From Betaproteobacteria bacterium TMED22 (GTDB taxonomy: Bacteria; Pseudomonadota; Gammaproteobacteria; Burkholderiales; Eutrophovitaceae): a DNA stretch of 55,529 bases. The stretch is from positions 131,577-187,105 of the forward strand of contig NHCB01000006.1 in NCBI GenBank assembly GCA_002167745.1, read 5' to 3'. Positions within the stretch are counted from its first letter, which is position 1; each line of letters opens with the position of its first letter. A program made the translations under genes and the position numbers. Below the pieces are notes generated by a model. The model was not told the origin of the DNA. It was given only the letters and a program-made list of their open reading frames with translations, and made no database searches. Shown piece after piece: positions 54,417 to 55,529 of this stretch.

Positions 54417-55310
54417 CTAAATCGAACGGAGACGCCTCACAAAGTCTGCCGTATGAGCGCCTATTTCATCAGGACTATCTTCCTGAATAAAATGTAATCC
54501 AGGGACAGTCACTTCAGTTTGGTTTGGCCACTGGCGACAAAGTTCACGCTGTCTTCCAACAAGAATAGACCCAGGTTCCGCATTAATAAAGAGCTTTGGT
54601 ATTCGGGAGGTTTCAAGCCATTGAGAGTAGTCTTGAACAACGCGTACAACGTCATCGGGCTTACCATCGATAGGAATCTGCCTCGGCCAGGACAAGGTTG
54701 GTCGTCTGTCCTCTCCTGGAGATTTAAACGGTCTACGATACTCATCCATCTCGGTATCTTTTAATTGGCGCAAAATAGATCCTGGGAGCACGCGCTCAAC
54801 GAATACATTCTTATCTAGGATCATCTCCTCTCCCGCAGGAGACCGAAAACCTTGAAAAATTTTACGCGCATTTTCAGGCCAGTCATTCCAACTCATAGCG
54901 TCGACGATTGCCTCCATGTAGACAATCCCCTGCACTCTATTTTCATGTTTGCGCGCCCACTCGAACGCTAGAGCAGACCCCCAATCATGCACCACTAAAA
55001 TGATACGGTCACCCAAGTTTAATTTATCCCAAGCGGAAAAAAGATACTCTCTTTGCTCCGAATATGTATATCGAGTGTGATCTGATTCCGATAATTTTTC
55101 AGAATCTCCCATCCCAATCAAATCGCAAGCGACTAGTCTACCGATACCCGCGCAATAAGGCATGATATTGCGCCACAGATAAGATGAAGTTGGGTTGCCA
55201 TGCTGAAAAACTATCGTATCTCCGTGTCCCTCATCAATGTAGGACATTTTCTTTCCATTAATATCAATCGTCTTCTTAGTCGCAAAGGGTAAATCACTCA
55301 GCATCTTCAT
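54417..55310 (-). CDS. LinB-like haloalkane dehalogenase (HLD-II)
   Basis: 297-residue alpha/beta hydrolase. The catalytic pentad is complete at LinB-like positions: nucleophile Asp109 and halide-binding Trp110 (VVHDWGSA), Asn39 ([14 protein letters not shown]), acid Glu133 (YMEAIV) and base His273 (GLHFIQED). LinB from lindane degraders has these at 108, 109, 38, 132 and 272. LSWPRQIPI and KLFINAEPG also match LinB. It cleaves carbon-halogen bonds of haloalkanes. GGAG lies two bases before the ATG at 55310 and eight before one at 55304, so the latter may be the true start. The neighbouring enoyl-CoA hydratase is upstream on the same strand. Confidence 0.93.
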   Translation of the reverse strand: MKMLSDLPFATKKTIDINGKKMSYIDEGHGDTIVFQHGNPTSSYLWRNIMPYCAGIGRLVACDLIGMGDSEKLSESDHTRYTYSEQREYLFSAWDKLNLGDRIILVVHDWGSALAFEWARKHENRVQGIVYMEAIVDAMSWNDWPENARKIFQGFRSPAGEEMILDKNVFVERVLPGSILRQLKDTEMDEYRRPFKSPGEDRRPTLSWPRQIPIDGKPDDVVRVVQDYSQWLETSRIPKLFINAEPGSILVGRQRELCRQWPNQTEVTVPGLHFIQEDSPDEIGAHTADFVRRLRSI

Positions 55311-55319
55311 ATCTCCTGT

Positions 55320-55529
55320 CTAACGTCCTTCAAAAATAGGTTTTTGTTTGCCAACAAATGCAGCAATTCCATTCTGAGCATCTTCAGTTCCCACCATCCG
55401 AGTAATTTCCCGAGTCTCCCTCTCCATCTGTGACTCGAGGGTGTCATTAGGAGACATAAGCACCAATCTCTTGACACCACCATGCGCAAGTGTGGGGCCT
55501 GCAGCAATATCTTTCGCTAGCTGATCAAC
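55320..55529 (-). CDS. Enoyl-CoA hydratase/isomerase (N-terminal part beyond window)
   Basis: The frame is open from the right edge to the stop at 55320 (70 codons incl. stop). The C-terminal part reads VKRLVLMSP, ETREITRMVGTEDAQNGI and AAFVGKQKPIFEGR, typical of crotonase-fold proteins (AFLEKRKPxFxGR ending). The stop lies nine bases before the haloalkane dehalogenase start, so they are probably one transcript. Confidence 0.9.
   Translation of the reverse strand, partial: VDQLAKDIAAGPTLAHGGVKRLVLMSPNDTLESQMERETREITRMVGTEDAQNGIAAFVGKQKPIFEGR

Noticed and set aside
1-55529. CRISPR arrays, tRNA or rRNA genes, insertion sequences
   Set aside because: No regularly spaced repeats, cloverleaf, rRNA core or transposase was found on reading both strands by eye; small or degenerate cases could be missed.

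Overview
The window looks like a chromosomal segment of a moderately AT-rich, streamlined Betaproteobacterium (Burkholderiales-like), probably free-living or aquatic. This is inferred from gene content. The order xseA / exbB-exbD-lpxK-ycaR-kdsB-adk, a DUF1840 protein, a tailed IF-1, a YdcH/DUF465 protein and RlmJ all point that way. No rRNA, tRNA, CRISPR array, insertion sequence or prophage was recognised.

Layout. 1-5.3 kb: 3'-truncated parE, an orphan LysR regulator, a tandem pair of predicted small RNAs that each present a CCUCCUCC (anti-Shine-Dalgarno) loop, a DUF465 protein and ilvD. 5.5-8.7 kb: a LysR regulator divergent from ilvD, then tsaE, the cell-wall amidase amiC and a MobA-like nucleotidyltransferase. 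8.7-12.2 kb: a flavin-reductase-like protein and a three-subunit proton-pumping transhydrogenase (pntA1-pntA2-pntB). 12.4-16.5 kb: mutL, miaA and convergent xseA. 17-24.3 kb: exbB-exbD, a possible 31-codon ORF, lpxK-ycaR-kdsB (lipid A and KDO supply), adk, a pyrophosphate-dependent phosphofructokinase and a K+-independent proton-pumping pyrophosphatase. 24.4-30.7 kb: a DUF502 membrane protein and a double-length UvrA with four ATP-binding P-loops.

30.8-34.6 kb: a TerB-like protein, a ChaN-like protein fused to a PDZ domain and an M1-like metallopeptidase. 34.6-37.3 kb: a compact minus-strand operon of a SLOG-fold (YpsA/molybdenum-carrier-like) protein with basic tails, a MazG-like pyrophosphohydrolase, rlmJ and a RecE-like PD-(D/E)XK nuclease. 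A 529-base gene-free stretch with several possible hairpins follows. 37.8-43.1 kb: a small conserved hypothetical, a CaiB-type CoA transferase, infA, a methyltransferase, an acyl-CoA synthetase, an SRPBCC protein and DUF1840. 43.2-55.5 kb is an accessory catabolic region: short-chain dehydrogenases, a GST with an extra C-terminal domain, a TAXI-TRAP transporter, TerC, an SMP-30 lactonase, an amidase, a sirtuin, an esterase, a Rap1a-like secreted protein, a LinB-like haloalkane dehalogenase and a partial enoyl-CoA hydratase.

Together the core genes suggest a cell that uses pyrophosphate as an energy currency (PFP plus H+-PPase, with transhydrogenase for NADPH). The right-hand third looks specialised for uptake and breakdown of small organic acids, amides or halogenated compounds. 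Eight convergent gene junctions occur. Six of them have gaps of 7 bases or less, or overlap, and cannot hold an intrinsic terminator. The strongest candidate for an undescribed element is the tandem anti-SD small-RNA pair at about 2.88-3.20 kb. The SLOG-MazG-RlmJ-RecE operon is the most interesting protein-coding candidate.
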